In this document: one piece after another, positions 25,664 through 34,975 of the stretch
How the letters are laid out: the number at the start of each line of letters is the position of its first letter
Position numbering within the stretch: the stretch's first letter is position 1
NCBI GenBank assembly: GCA_946557785.1
Contig: CAMNTH010000002.1
Coordinates: forward strand, 186,001 to 250,000
Reading direction: 5' to 3'
DNA: 64,000 bases
Source of the DNA: an uncultured Blautia sp.
GTDB taxonomy: Bacteria; Bacillota; Clostridia; Lachnospirales; Lachnospiraceae
The notes under the pieces: model-generated
What the model was told of the DNA's origin: nothing
The model's input: only the letters and a program-made list of their open reading frames with translations
Database searches by the model: none
Made by a program: the position numbers and the translations under genes

Positions 25664-27220
25664 ATGAGTATTTTAAATGTTGAACATTTGACCCATGGTT
25701 TCGGGGACAGAGCCATTTTTAATGATGTTTCCTTCCGCCTCCTTAAAGGCGAGCATATCGGCCTTGTAGGTGCAAACGGCGAGGGAAAATCCACGTTCTT
25801 AAACATCGTTACAGACAAGCTAATGCCTGATGAAGGAAAAATTGAATGGGCAAAGAATGTCCGGGTTGGATATCTGGATCAGCACACAGTGCTTACCCAG
25901 GGCATGACTATCCGGGATGTACTAAAATCCGCTTTTGCCTATTTATTTGAACTGGAAGACAAAATGAACCAGATCTGCGATTCTCTTGGCGCTGCATCGG
26001 AAGCGGAAATGATGGAGCTTATGGAGGAGCTTGGGACCATCCAGGATACGCTCACTATGCACGATTTTTATATCATTGATGCCAAAGTGGAAGAAATCGC
26101 CCGTGCACTGGGACTTCTGGACATCGGTCTTGACCGTGATGTAACAGACTTAAGCGGCGGCCAGCGTACCAAGGTGCTTCTTGGCAAGCTTCTATTGGAA
26201 AAGCCGGATATCCTTCTCCTGGACGAACCTACTAACTACCTGGACGAGGAGCATATTGCATGGCTTAAGCGATATTTGATCGAATATGAAAATGCCTTTG
26301 TGCTGATCTCCCATGATATCCCATTCCTAAACGATGTTATTAATCTTGTATATCATATGGAAAACCAGGAACTGAACCGCTATGTAGGAAATTACGATCA
26401 CTTCCAGGAGGTCTATGCTGTAAAAAAGTCTCAGCTTGAGGCTGCTTACCGACGTCAGCAGCAGGAAATCAGCGAACTAAAGGATTTCGTTGCAAGAAAT
26501 AAGGCACGGGTTTCTACCAGGAATATGGCCATGTCACGTCAGAAAAAGCTGGACAAAATGGACGTCATTGAGCTTGCTGCCGAAAGGCCGAAGCCGGAAT
26601 TCCATTTTAAACAGGGACGTACCCCAGGCAAATACATTTTTGAAACAAAGGATCTGGTCATCGGTTATTCAGAGCCCCTTTCCAGGCCGCTCACCCTCTC
26701 AATGGAGCGCGGGCATAAGATTGCCCTTGTGGGCGCTAACGGAATTGGAAAGACTACGCTTCTTCGCAGTATCCTTGGACTGATCCCTTCCTTAAAAGGT
26801 TCCAGTGAGCTTGGGGATAACCTGCAGATCGGCTATTTTGAACAGGAAGTAAAGGGAGACAACAAAACCACCTGTATAGATGAAATATGGGCGGAATTCC
26901 CATCCTTTACCCAATATGAGGTTCGCTCCGCTCTTGCCAAATGCGGCCTTACCACCAAGCATATTGAAAGCCAGGTGCGTGTTTTAAGCGGAGGCGAACA
27001 GGCAAAGGTTCGTTTATGTAAGCTGGTAAATAAAGAAACCAATGTGCTCCTTTTAGACGAGCCCACCAACCACCTGGACGTGGATGCCAAGGATGCCTTA
27101 AAGCAGGCACTGAAGGAATACAGAGGAAGTATCCTTCTTATCTGCCATGAACCGGAATTTTATCAGGACATTGTATCCGATGTGTGGGACTGCAGCAAAT
27201 GGACCACAAAGATTTTATGA
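25664..27220 (+). CDS. ABC-F family ATP-binding protein
   Basis: A 518-residue soluble protein with two nucleotide-binding domains and no membrane helices. Walker A motifs are 'GANGEGKST' and 'GANGIGKTT', signatures 'LSGGQRTKV' and 'LSGGEQAKV', Walker B 'ILLLDEPTNYLD' and 'VLLLDEPTNHLD'. The linker between them is charged and helical, as in ribosome-associated ABC-F factors that rescue stalled ribosomes or give antibiotic resistance. The exact subgroup cannot be decided by eye. It stands downstream of rqcH with its own promoter. Confidence 0.9.
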   Translation: MSILNVEHLTHGFGDRAIFNDVSFRLLKGEHIGLVGANGEGKSTFLNIVTDKLMPDEGKIEWAKNVRVGYLDQHTVLTQGMTIRDVLKSAFAYLFELEDKMNQICDSLGAASEAEMMELMEELGTIQDTLTMHDFYIIDAKVEEIARALGLLDIGLDRDVTDLSGGQRTKVLLGKLLLEKPDILLLDEPTNYLDEEHIAWLKRYLIEYENAFVLISHDIPFLNDVINLVYHMENQELNRYVGNYDHFQEVYAVKKSQLEAAYRRQQQEISELKDFVARNKARVSTRNMAMSRQKKLDKMDVIELAAERPKPEFHFKQGRTPGKYIFETKDLVIGYSEPLSRPLTLSMERGHKIALVGANGIGKTTLLRSILGLIPSLKGSSELGDNLQIGYFEQEVKGDNKTTCIDEIWAEFPSFTQYEVRSALAKCGLTTKHIESQVRVLSGGEQAKVRLCKLVNKETNVLLLDEPTNHLDVDAKDALKQALKEYRGSILLICHEPEFYQDIVSDVWDCSKWTTKIL

Positions 27221-27233
27221 CTTTAATTTTCAA

Positions 27234-27260
27234 GAGCGGTGCTGACCTGCACCGCTTTTT
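27234..27260 (+). terminator. Terminator of the ABC-F gene
   Basis: AGCGGTGC, a short loop, GCACCGCT and TTTTT on the plus strand. Confidence 0.9.
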
Positions 27261-27275
27261 GCATAATATTTTATT

Positions 27276-28562
27276 TCAATCCAGCGTATGAACCGTTCCC
27301 ATAAAGATAGGAAATCCGTATTCCCGATCAACAAGGAAATATACAAAGGGGCGATTCAGATGGACGAGCTTCACGGGCTCCTCCACCATGGCACATTCTT
27401 TAACCATTTCCACTGCTGTTGCCGCTGCGGCATCCGTTCCTTTTTCATTTACATCTATAAAGGCTTTATGCAGTACCCTGCCAATATAGGTATTCCCGCC
27501 TTCATAAACGCACATCTTGGAAAAGTCCCCGTCATCGGCAGAAAAGGCGTCCTTCATGCCAAGACTTTTTAAGGAATCAGAAAGCTCTGCAGAATATTCT
27601 GCTTGAAAGCGGGGAAGCGCCGCATCAACGGATTCATAAAGTACATTGGACAATACGCCATAAAGCCGTTCTCCTGTAAGGTTCTTCACATATTCTTTCA
27701 CAGTGGTTCCCTCATTTGGAAGAAGGACTCCAAAAGCATATTTTCCGCCCTTATAGTTTTTGAGGAATCCAACTGCGCCTTCATCTTCCAGATATTCGGA
27801 TTCCATGGAATACATCAGATCCCCTTCCTGGACACTTCCGTCTTCTCTGGTAAAGAATTCACTCTTAATCGCTCCTTCCAGGTACTCCTCCTCCCAGCTT
27901 CCATGGAAAGCCAGGGCATTTATAAGATACAGCACTGCATCATCCGGAATCTTATTCAGGATTTCCGGAATCATGCCGTCCGTTTTTTCATTTACCCAGC
28001 CATTGATTCTCTGCAAGGTGGTTTCATCCATGGGAACTGCTTCTGCTTCTGCGCCGTACCACTCCTTCGCTTCCTCAATAAACTCCTGGCTGACATGAAG
28101 GGCATCGTCCTCTTTTATCCAAAGGGAATTGGCGGATAAAAGTGACTTTTCTTCATCAGAAGCAATGTCCTGTTCCATAGCATAAATAGAATCTTTCAGT
28201 TCCTGTGCAGAAACCCCCAGAACCTCTTCCATCTGGGCCAGTGTATTTCCAGCAGCTCCGTTTGCAGACATAGAAAGAGCAGTTATGATGGAATAAGGGG
28301 AAATCAGTGTATTCTTACCCTCTTCCGCATCCTCCATTGTTTGCTGAAAGAGCCTTACAGAAAAATCCGCCGCCTGCTCATGAAAGATGCGCTTCTCAAC
28401 TTCCGCTGAGGGACGTTCTGAATAGCAGCTCTCTACCATACTTACTTCAGCCAGCTCTGCTCCATATGCTACCGCCTTCGTCAAACCGCTTCCCATGAAA
28501 ACGGCGGCTCCCAGAGCCAGAGAAATATACTGAATCAAAAAGTCCCGTCTCTTTTTACCCAT
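27276..28562 (-). CDS. Secreted serpin (serine protease inhibitor)
   Basis: About 428 residues. A signal or anchor segment near the N-terminus ('IQYISLALGAAVFMGSGL') is followed by the complete serpin fold: 'NTLISPYSIITALSMSANGA', 'INALAFHGSWEEEY' and 'NRPFVYFLVDREYGFPIFMG'. The reactive-loop hinge 'NEKGTDAAAATAVEM' is the small-residue pattern of inhibitory serpins. The scissile P1 should be in the K-E-C-A-M stretch; the loop is about five residues longer than in antitrypsin, so P1 is uncertain. The ATG at 28562 is chosen over a GTG nine bases upstream. It faces no protease gene locally. Confidence 0.9.
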   Translation of the reverse strand: MGKKRRDFLIQYISLALGAAVFMGSGLTKAVAYGAELAEVSMVESCYSERPSAEVEKRIFHEQAADFSVRLFQQTMEDAEEGKNTLISPYSIITALSMSANGAAGNTLAQMEEVLGVSAQELKDSIYAMEQDIASDEEKSLLSANSLWIKEDDALHVSQEFIEEAKEWYGAEAEAVPMDETTLQRINGWVNEKTDGMIPEILNKIPDDAVLYLINALAFHGSWEEEYLEGAIKSEFFTREDGSVQEGDLMYSMESEYLEDEGAVGFLKNYKGGKYAFGVLLPNEGTTVKEYVKNLTGERLYGVLSNVLYESVDAALPRFQAEYSAELSDSLKSLGMKDAFSADDGDFSKMCVYEGGNTYIGRVLHKAFIDVNEKGTDAAAATAVEMVKECAMVEEPVKLVHLNRPFVYFLVDREYGFPIFMGTVHTLD

Positions 28563-28655
28563 AGCATTCACCCTTTCATTCTTTTTGCCTTTTGTTTAGT
28601 TTAGTCTAGCACAGAACGCTTATGTACCTGTATTTCTATCTTTCTGTCCGGAATA

Positions 28656-28690
28656 GAAAAAGACGCAGGTCATGTTTCATTACCTGCGCC
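28656..28690 (-). terminator. Terminator of leuS
   Basis: On the minus strand GCGCAGGT, a loop, ACCTGCGTC and TTTTTC, 15 bases after the leuS stop. Confidence 0.85.
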
Positions 28691-28704
28691 TTTTCTATTC
28701 TCAA

Positions 28705-31122
28705 TTATTTTTGAACGATATTTATAATCTTCTTTGGAACGTAAATTTCCTTGAGGATATTTCCGGTAAGCTTATCTGCAATCGCTTCCTTTCCTCTTGC
28801 AATGGCTTCTTCCTTGGAGCAGTCTGCAGGAATGCTGATAACTGCACGGGTTTTGCCATTGATCTGTACAGGAACTTCGATCTCATCATCCTTCATTGCT
28901 TCCTCATCATGAGCAGGCCACTGGGTATGGAATACGGAATCCGTATGTCCAAGCATTTCCCAGAGTTCCTCTGTAATATGGGGAGCAAAAGGAGCAAGAA
29001 GAATCACTGCTGTCTCAATGGTTTCTTTGTCTACTGCACCGCCGGATTTCTTGGCAAGCTCAATGAGCTTATTGTTATATTCCATGAAACCGGAGATTAC
29101 AGTGTTCAGGCTGAAGGATTCCAGACGCTGGGTAATCTCATAAACCATCTTATGGCGAACTTTGACCATTTCTTTTGTTGCAGGGACATCTTTTTCAATG
29201 CTGTCAAGAGCCAATCCCCAGAAACGCTTCAGGAAACGGGAAACGCCATCGATTCCACGGTCATCCCACTCTGCATCCAATTCCGGCGGTCCCACAAACA
29301 GTTCATACATTCTCAAAGAGTCGCATCCGTAATCACGTACCAGATCATCCGGTGAAACTACATTTCCCTTGGATTTGCTCATCTTGATGCCGTTTTTACC
29401 GGTGATCATTCCCTGGTTAAACAGCTTGGTAAACGGCTCGTCAAAATCAATTGCTCCGATATCGTACAGGAATTTGGTGTAGAATCTGGAATACAGAAGA
29501 TGAAGCACTGCATGCTCCACACCGCCGATGTACATATCTACAGGCAGATATTTGTCTGCTTTTTCTTTAGAAACAAGTTCCTGATTGTTCTTGCTGTCTA
29601 CATAGCGCAGGAAATACCAGGAGGAGCCTGCCCACTGAGGCATGGTATTTGTCTCACGTTTGGAAGGAGCACCGCAGCACGGGCAGGTAGTGTTTACCCA
29701 CTCATCGATTGCTGCCAGAGGGGATTCTCCGGTTCCTGTCGGCTGGTAGCTTTCTACCTCAGGAAGGGTTAATGGAAGCTGTTCTTCCGGTACCGGTACT
29801 GCGCCGCACTTCGGACAGTGTACGACTGGAATAGGCTCGCCCCAGTAACGCTGGCGTGAAAATACCCAGTCACGAAGCTTATAGTTCACTGTCTTTCGGC
29901 CAAGCCCCATCTCTTCAATCATGATAGGAGCTTCTTTTTTCAGTACAGCAGACTCCATACCGTTCCACTCTCCGGAATTAATCATGGTTCCGGATGCTTC
30001 AGTATATGCTTCTGTCATATTTTCGATTTCTTTTCCATCCTTTGCAATAACCTGAATAATGGGAATATTGAATTTTGTTGCAAATTCAAAGTCACGGTCA
30101 TCATGTGCAGGCACGCACATGATTGCTCCTGTACCATAGTCAGCCAGTACATAATCAGAAAGCCAAATAGGAACTTTTGCCCCATTTAATGGGTTAATTG
30201 CATAGGTTCCTGTAAATACACCGGTTTTTTCTTTATCCTGAAGACGGTCTACATTTGACTTCATGGATGCGTCAAAAATATATTTCTCTACCGCTTCCCT
30301 TGTATCGTCAGTTGCCAGGGATTTTGCCATGGCATGCTCCGGAGCAAGTACCATAAAGGTAGCACCGTGCAGGGTATCCGGTCTTGTAGTATAAACAGTG
30401 ATCTTTTCGTCTCTTCCTTCTACAGGGAATTCTACCTCTGCTCCGTAGGATTTTCCGATCCAGTCTGTCTGCATTTTCTTAACCTTTTCCGGCCAGTCAA
30501 GCTTATCCAGGTCATTTAAAAGGCGGTCCGCATATTTGGTAATGCGCAGCATCCACTGGCGAAGGTTCTTCTTGGTCACGGTTGCGCCGCAGCGTTCGCA
30601 GCAGCCGTTTACAACCTCTTCGTTGGCAAGGCCTGTCTTACAGGACGGACACCAGTTGATGGGGAATTCCTTCTCGTATGCAAGACCTTCTTTGAACATT
30701 TTTACAAAAATCCACTGTGTCCATTTATAGAATTCAGGATCTGTGGTATTTACTTCCATATCCCAGTCATAAATAGCAGCAATGTCGTTAATTTGTTTTT
30801 TAATATTCTTTACATTCTCGGCTGTGGAAATGGCAGGATGTACGCCCATTTTAATTGCATAGTTTTCTGCAGGAAGGCCGAATGCATCCCATCCCATAGG
30901 ATGGATCAGGTAATAGCCCTGGAGCATTTTGTAACGGCTCCATACATCAGAGATTACATAGCCTCTCCAGTGTCCTACATGAAGGCCGTTTCCTGACGGA
31001 TATGGAAACATATCCAAGCAGTAATATTTAGGTTTCTTTCCATCGTTCACATTCACGGGATTTTTTTCCCAGTTGGTACGCCATTTCGCTTCAATGGCTT
31101 TATGGTTGTAAGGTGCAGCCAT
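28705..31122 (-). CDS. leuS: Leucyl-tRNA synthetase
   Basis: An 805-residue class I synthetase with the H-I-G-H-type motif in 'PYPSGNGLHVGH' near 40, a zinc-binding 'NWCPSCKTGL...CCERCG' segment, the CP1 editing domain ('YTTRPDTLHGATFM', 'CVPAHDDRDFEFA'), K-M-S-K-S in 'KMSKSKGN' and an anticodon-binding C-terminus. The ATG follows TAGGAGG. Transcription is controlled by the T-box leader upstream. Confidence 0.98.
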   Translation of the reverse strand: MAAPYNHKAIEAKWRTNWEKNPVNVNDGKKPKYYCLDMFPYPSGNGLHVGHWRGYVISDVWSRYKMLQGYYLIHPMGWDAFGLPAENYAIKMGVHPAISTAENVKNIKKQINDIAAIYDWDMEVNTTDPEFYKWTQWIFVKMFKEGLAYEKEFPINWCPSCKTGLANEEVVNGCCERCGATVTKKNLRQWMLRITKYADRLLNDLDKLDWPEKVKKMQTDWIGKSYGAEVEFPVEGRDEKITVYTTRPDTLHGATFMVLAPEHAMAKSLATDDTREAVEKYIFDASMKSNVDRLQDKEKTGVFTGTYAINPLNGAKVPIWLSDYVLADYGTGAIMCVPAHDDRDFEFATKFNIPIIQVIAKDGKEIENMTEAYTEASGTMINSGEWNGMESAVLKKEAPIMIEEMGLGRKTVNYKLRDWVFSRQRYWGEPIPVVHCPKCGAVPVPEEQLPLTLPEVESYQPTGTGESPLAAIDEWVNTTCPCCGAPSKRETNTMPQWAGSSWYFLRYVDSKNNQELVSKEKADKYLPVDMYIGGVEHAVLHLLYSRFYTKFLYDIGAIDFDEPFTKLFNQGMITGKNGIKMSKSKGNVVSPDDLVRDYGCDSLRMYELFVGPPELDAEWDDRGIDGVSRFLKRFWGLALDSIEKDVPATKEMVKVRHKMVYEITQRLESFSLNTVISGFMEYNNKLIELAKKSGGAVDKETIETAVILLAPFAPHITEELWEMLGHTDSVFHTQWPAHDEEAMKDDEIEVPVQINGKTRAVISIPADCSKEEAIARGKEAIADKLTGNILKEIYVPKKIINIVQK

Positions 31123-31167
31123 AATTTATTCCTCCTAAAAATGATCTTTTTGAAAGTACCATGGAAC

Positions 31168-31432
31168 AAAAAAGTAACCCCGTCTCTAAATAGAGACGGG
31201 GCAGCCGTGGTACCACTCTAATTCACCGGATAGCTCCGATGCACTCTTTATCCTGTAACGGGGATGACCGTCCGGAACTACTGCGGTATGGATCAAAAGA
31301 ATCCCTCGTTCACTCCGGCAACTCCAAGGCGAGTTCAGAATTATCACATCACTGCCTCACACCAGCCGGCAGCTCTCTGAACATATGACATTTCCTACTA
31401 TTCCTCTTCCAAGTCTTTGCTTATTTCGCTAC
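31168..31432 (-). promoter_or_regulatory. T-box riboswitch leader of leuS (Leu specifier CTC)
   Basis: The minus strand carries AGAGTGGTACCACGG (31205-31219), the T-box core, followed by a perfect terminator stem CCCCGTCTCTA/TAGAGACGGGG and TTTTTT (31168-31203). The specifier is CTC in the context GAACTCGCC (complement at 31331-31333), a leucine codon that fits the gene. Confidence 0.93.
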
Positions 31433-31437
31433 TTGAC

Positions 31438-31466
31438 ATTCTAACCAGTAACAAAGCATTTGTCAA
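31438..31466 (-). promoter_or_regulatory. Promoter of the leuS leader
   Basis: TTGACA (31461-31466), 17 bases, TAGAAT (31438-31443) on the minus strand. Confidence 0.82.
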
Positions 31467-31521
31467 GAACGAATTCCCTTCTCGGAATGAAGTTTTTATT
31501 CAGGAAGTTTTTTCAGGAAAA

Positions 31522-33612
31522 TCAGTCTTCACTTCCGTCAGCACTGTTTGCTCTTGCTTCAATCTCTTTTGCCTGGATATCGCTTGGAGCCTGCTCATAA
31601 CGTGCGAAGGTATAGGAGAAGTCTCCGCTTCCGCCCGTCATGGAACGAAGGTCTGTGGAGTATCCGTAAATCTCAAGCATAGGCACATCTGCTTCGATGA
31701 TCGTATTACCTGAATGATCCGGGTTCATTCCAAGTACACGGCCGCGGCGCTTGTTCAGATCACCCATTGCGTCACCTGTGAATTTATCCGGAACAGTTAC
31801 CTTCATAGATACGATCGGCTCAAGGAGAACCGGAGAAGCATCCATAAAGCCCTTCTTGAAGGCAAGGATGGTAGCCATCTTAAATGCCATTTCTGAAGAG
31901 TCTACCGGATGATAGGATCCATCGTACAGAGTTGCCTTTACACCAACTACCGGATATGCAGCCAGCGGCCCCTTCTGAACACATTCCTGCAGGCCTTTTT
32001 CAACTGCAGGGAAGTAGTTCTTAGGAACAGCGCCGCCAACAACTACCTGCTCAAATTCAAATGCAGATTCCAGGTCACCGGACGGAGCAAAACGCATTTT
32101 TACATGGCCGTACTGTCCATGACCGCCGGACTGTTTCTTATGCTTGCCTTCTACATCTGAGTTTTTGCGAATAGTCTCCCGGAACGGAACCTTAGGCTTA
32201 GAAAGCTCAATATCTACTTTATAGCGTTCTTTCAGTTTATTTACAACAATGTCCAGATGCTGGTCGCCCATTCCGTAAAGCAATGTCTGGCGGTTTGCAG
32301 AATCGTTTACTGCCTTAAGGGTCTTATCTTCACTCATCATTCTGGAAAGAGCCTGGGAAATCTTATCCTCATCCCCTTTCTTGACAGCCTTATATCTCTT
32401 ATAGGTATAAGGTGTGGAGATAACGGTCTTCGGATAAAGGATCGGGTTTGCCTTAGTGCCAAGGCTGTCGCCTGTCTGTACGCTGTTTAATTTAGCAATG
32501 GCGCCAATATCCCCTGCATGAAGTTCTGATACTTCGATAGGCTTGGAGCCTTCCAGCACATACAGCTTGTTCAGACGTTCTTCTTCTCCCTTCTCAACAT
32601 TCACAAGAGTATCATCGGATTTGATAACGCCTGAGCAAACTTTAATAAGAGAATATTTGCCAAGGAACGGGTCTACGATGGTCTTCCATACATAAGCAGA
32701 TTTTGCCTTTGCAAAGTCGTAGTTTGCTTCATAGATTTCATTGGTCTTCTGTGCAATACCATTGCAGTGACGTTTATCCGGGCTTGGGAAATAGCCGCAG
32801 ATATCATCCAGCAGATTGGATACGCCCCGAAGGTTTACAGGGGATCCCATACATACGGGAACAATGCTTGCTTCCTGTACGTTGGTCGCCAACGCAGCGG
32901 AAACCTCTGTTACGGAGAACTCATCTCCTTCAAAGTAACGATCCATAAATTCCTCACTGGTCTCTGCTACGGATTCCATCAGGATTTCATGATATTTTTC
33001 AAGATATTCGTTCAGATATTCCGGAATATCACATTGTTCCTTTTTGCCTTTATCAATATATTTACGTCCGGCTTGTTTTACAACGTTTACATAGCCCACG
33101 AATTTTCCGTCTTCACGAATCGGGAAATGCAGCGGAGCGATCTTCTTGCCGTAAAGGTCTGTCAATTCTTCTACAACCTTTCGGTAGCTGACATCGTCCA
33201 CATCCATATCTGTTACAAAAATCATGCGCGGAAGTTTGTATTTTTCACAAAGAGCCCATGCCTTCTGAGTTCCAACCTGCACACCTGCCTTACCGGAAAC
33301 AACAATAATTGCGGCATCTGCTGCACCAACAGCTTCTTCAACTTCCCCTACGAAATCGAAATACCCAGGAGTATCAAGAACATTGACTTTCATCTTGTTC
33401 CAAGGTACCGGGATCAGTGTGGTGGAGATTGAAAAATGCCTTTTGATTTCTTCTTTGTCAAAATCGCTGACTGTATTTCCATCCTCAACTCTGCCGAGGC
33501 GGTTTGTCATTCCTGCCAAATAAGCCATTGCCTCTGCCAAAGTAGTTTTACCAGCACCGCCATGACCTAATAGGACTACATTTCTAATTCGGTCAGTTCT
33601 AAAAACGTCCAT
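31522..33612 (-). CDS. Elongation factor G-like GTPase (EF-G paralogue)
   Basis: A 696-residue translation GTPase with all five EF-G domains. The G1 loop is 'GHGGAGKTT'. The G3 motif reads D-T-P-G-Y-F-D-F, with Tyr where canonical EF-G has the catalytic His. The G4 position reads T-D-M-D instead of N-K-M-D. The domain IV tip contains 'GGHGQYGHVKMRF', and domain V 'RRGRVLGMNPDHSG'. These departures place it in the EF-G-like (FusA2) group of unsettled function rather than the housekeeping factor. It follows GGGAGG and precedes the leuS leader on the same strand. Confidence 0.85.
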   Translation of the reverse strand: MDVFRTDRIRNVVLLGHGGAGKTTLAEAMAYLAGMTNRLGRVEDGNTVSDFDKEEIKRHFSISTTLIPVPWNKMKVNVLDTPGYFDFVGEVEEAVGAADAAIIVVSGKAGVQVGTQKAWALCEKYKLPRMIFVTDMDVDDVSYRKVVEELTDLYGKKIAPLHFPIREDGKFVGYVNVVKQAGRKYIDKGKKEQCDIPEYLNEYLEKYHEILMESVAETSEEFMDRYFEGDEFSVTEVSAALATNVQEASIVPVCMGSPVNLRGVSNLLDDICGYFPSPDKRHCNGIAQKTNEIYEANYDFAKAKSAYVWKTIVDPFLGKYSLIKVCSGVIKSDDTLVNVEKGEEERLNKLYVLEGSKPIEVSELHAGDIGAIAKLNSVQTGDSLGTKANPILYPKTVISTPYTYKRYKAVKKGDEDKISQALSRMMSEDKTLKAVNDSANRQTLLYGMGDQHLDIVVNKLKERYKVDIELSKPKVPFRETIRKNSDVEGKHKKQSGGHGQYGHVKMRFAPSGDLESAFEFEQVVVGGAVPKNYFPAVEKGLQECVQKGPLAAYPVVGVKATLYDGSYHPVDSSEMAFKMATILAFKKGFMDASPVLLEPIVSMKVTVPDKFTGDAMGDLNKRRGRVLGMNPDHSGNTIIEADVPMLEIYGYSTDLRSMTGGSGDFSYTFARYEQAPSDIQAKEIEARANSADGSED

Positions 33613-33744
33613 ATGTAATACCTCCCTGTTTGTCTAATATGTTCATATTCTACTAAAAATCAGAACAACTTTCAAGCATTTTATATCTTTTTAACAAGTT
33701 TTTTTGTGCTTTTCTTGTAAAATCATTGGTAATTTCACCGACAA

Positions 33745-33795
33745 TTGACTTTTTTCGCTGTTTCTCTTACAATAAACAGAGACTTTCACTATAAT
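33745..33795 (+). promoter_or_regulatory. Tandem candidate promoters of tyrA
   Basis: Plus strand: TTGACT (33745-33750) and TACAAT (33768-33773), 17-base spacer. A second TATAAT lies at 33790-33795 with a weaker TTACAA 17 bases before it. Confidence 0.65.
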
Positions 33796-33873
33796 ATAGT
33801 ATAATTGCGTCAGCTCTATGACAAAAAGCTGGCGGCCAAACGATTTTGATATCGGAAAGGATGCATATTTACC

Positions 33874-34965
33874 ATGAAAACCATAGCTTTTATCGGTCTT
33901 GGACTGATCGGCGGTTCCATTGCCAAGGCAATCCGCAGGGCACACCCGGATTACCGCCTTCTGGCTTATGCCAGACATAAAGAAACTTTGGCTGCAGCAT
34001 TAAGCAGCAATACCATTGATGCCGTTTTGGAGGAGCAGGACGAGCGTTACTGCACCTGTGATTACATTTTTCTGTGCGCTCCCGTTGAACATAACCTGAA
34101 GTATCTGAAATATTTAAAAGAAATCATTTCAGACCGCTGCATTATTACTGATGTAGGCAGTGTAAAAGGAATCATCCATCAGTATGTGGAAGCACTTGGC
34201 ATGGAAAGGAATTTTATCGGCGGGCATCCTATGGCAGGTTCGGAGCGAAGCGGATTTGCTAATTCCAGTGAACGCCTTCTGGAAAATGCCTACTATATCA
34301 TCACCCCAGGCGGAGAGGTGGAGCTGGAATATTTGACAGACTTTACGGAACTGGTGTCATCCCTTGGGGCCATTCCCATGGTCCTTACTGCCCAGGAGCA
34401 TGATTATATTACTGCAGGGGTAAGCCATCTTCCCCACATTATTGCTTCTGCCCTGGTGAATCTTGTAAATGCTCTTGACAATGACCAGGAATATATGAAA
34501 ACCATTGCTGCAGGCGGCTTTCGGGATATTACAAGAATTGCTTCCTCTTCTCCTGTGATGTGGCAGCAGATTTGCATGGAAAATACGAAAAATATTTCTT
34601 CCGTGCTGGATGAATATATCCGCATGCTCATTCAGATTCGCTGTACCATTGACAATCAGGAAGCAGACAACCTGTATCAGATGTTTGCAAGCTCCAAGGA
34701 TTATCGTGACTCCATTGATATGACCTCCAGCGGCCTTATCAGCAAGCTGCATGTTCTGTATTTGGATATTGCCGATGAGGCAGGAGGAATCGCTACCATT
34801 GCCACCATTCTTGCCATGGATAATATTAACATCAAAAATATGGGGATCATTCACAACAGAGAATTTGAACAGGGTGTTCTGAAAATTGAATTTTATGAGG
34901 AAGATGCTCTAAAACGGGCAGTAGCCCTTCTGAAAAAGCGCAATTATATTGTATATGAACGGTAG
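33874..34965 (+). CDS. tyrA: Prephenate dehydrogenase with C-terminal ACT domain
   Basis: Converts prephenate to 4-hydroxyphenylpyruvate in tyrosine synthesis. The Rossmann motif is 'GLGLIGGSIAKAI' at the N-terminus, then 'VGSVKG', 'GGHPMAGSERSGF' and the helical dimer domain ('GVSHLPHIIASAL'). Residues about 295-363 form an ACT domain ('GIATIATILAMDNINIKN'), which suggests allosteric control by an amino acid, probably tyrosine. The stop is ten bases before the aroA start, so the two are an operon. Confidence 0.93.
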   Translation: MKTIAFIGLGLIGGSIAKAIRRAHPDYRLLAYARHKETLAAALSSNTIDAVLEEQDERYCTCDYIFLCAPVEHNLKYLKYLKEIISDRCIITDVGSVKGIIHQYVEALGMERNFIGGHPMAGSERSGFANSSERLLENAYYIITPGGEVELEYLTDFTELVSSLGAIPMVLTAQEHDYITAGVSHLPHIIASALVNLVNALDNDQEYMKTIAAGGFRDITRIASSSPVMWQQICMENTKNISSVLDEYIRMLIQIRCTIDNQEADNLYQMFASSKDYRDSIDMTSSGLISKLHVLYLDIADEAGGIATIATILAMDNINIKNMGIIHNREFEQGVLKIEFYEEDALKRAVALLKKRNYIVYER

Positions 34966-34975
34966 GTATAGAATT

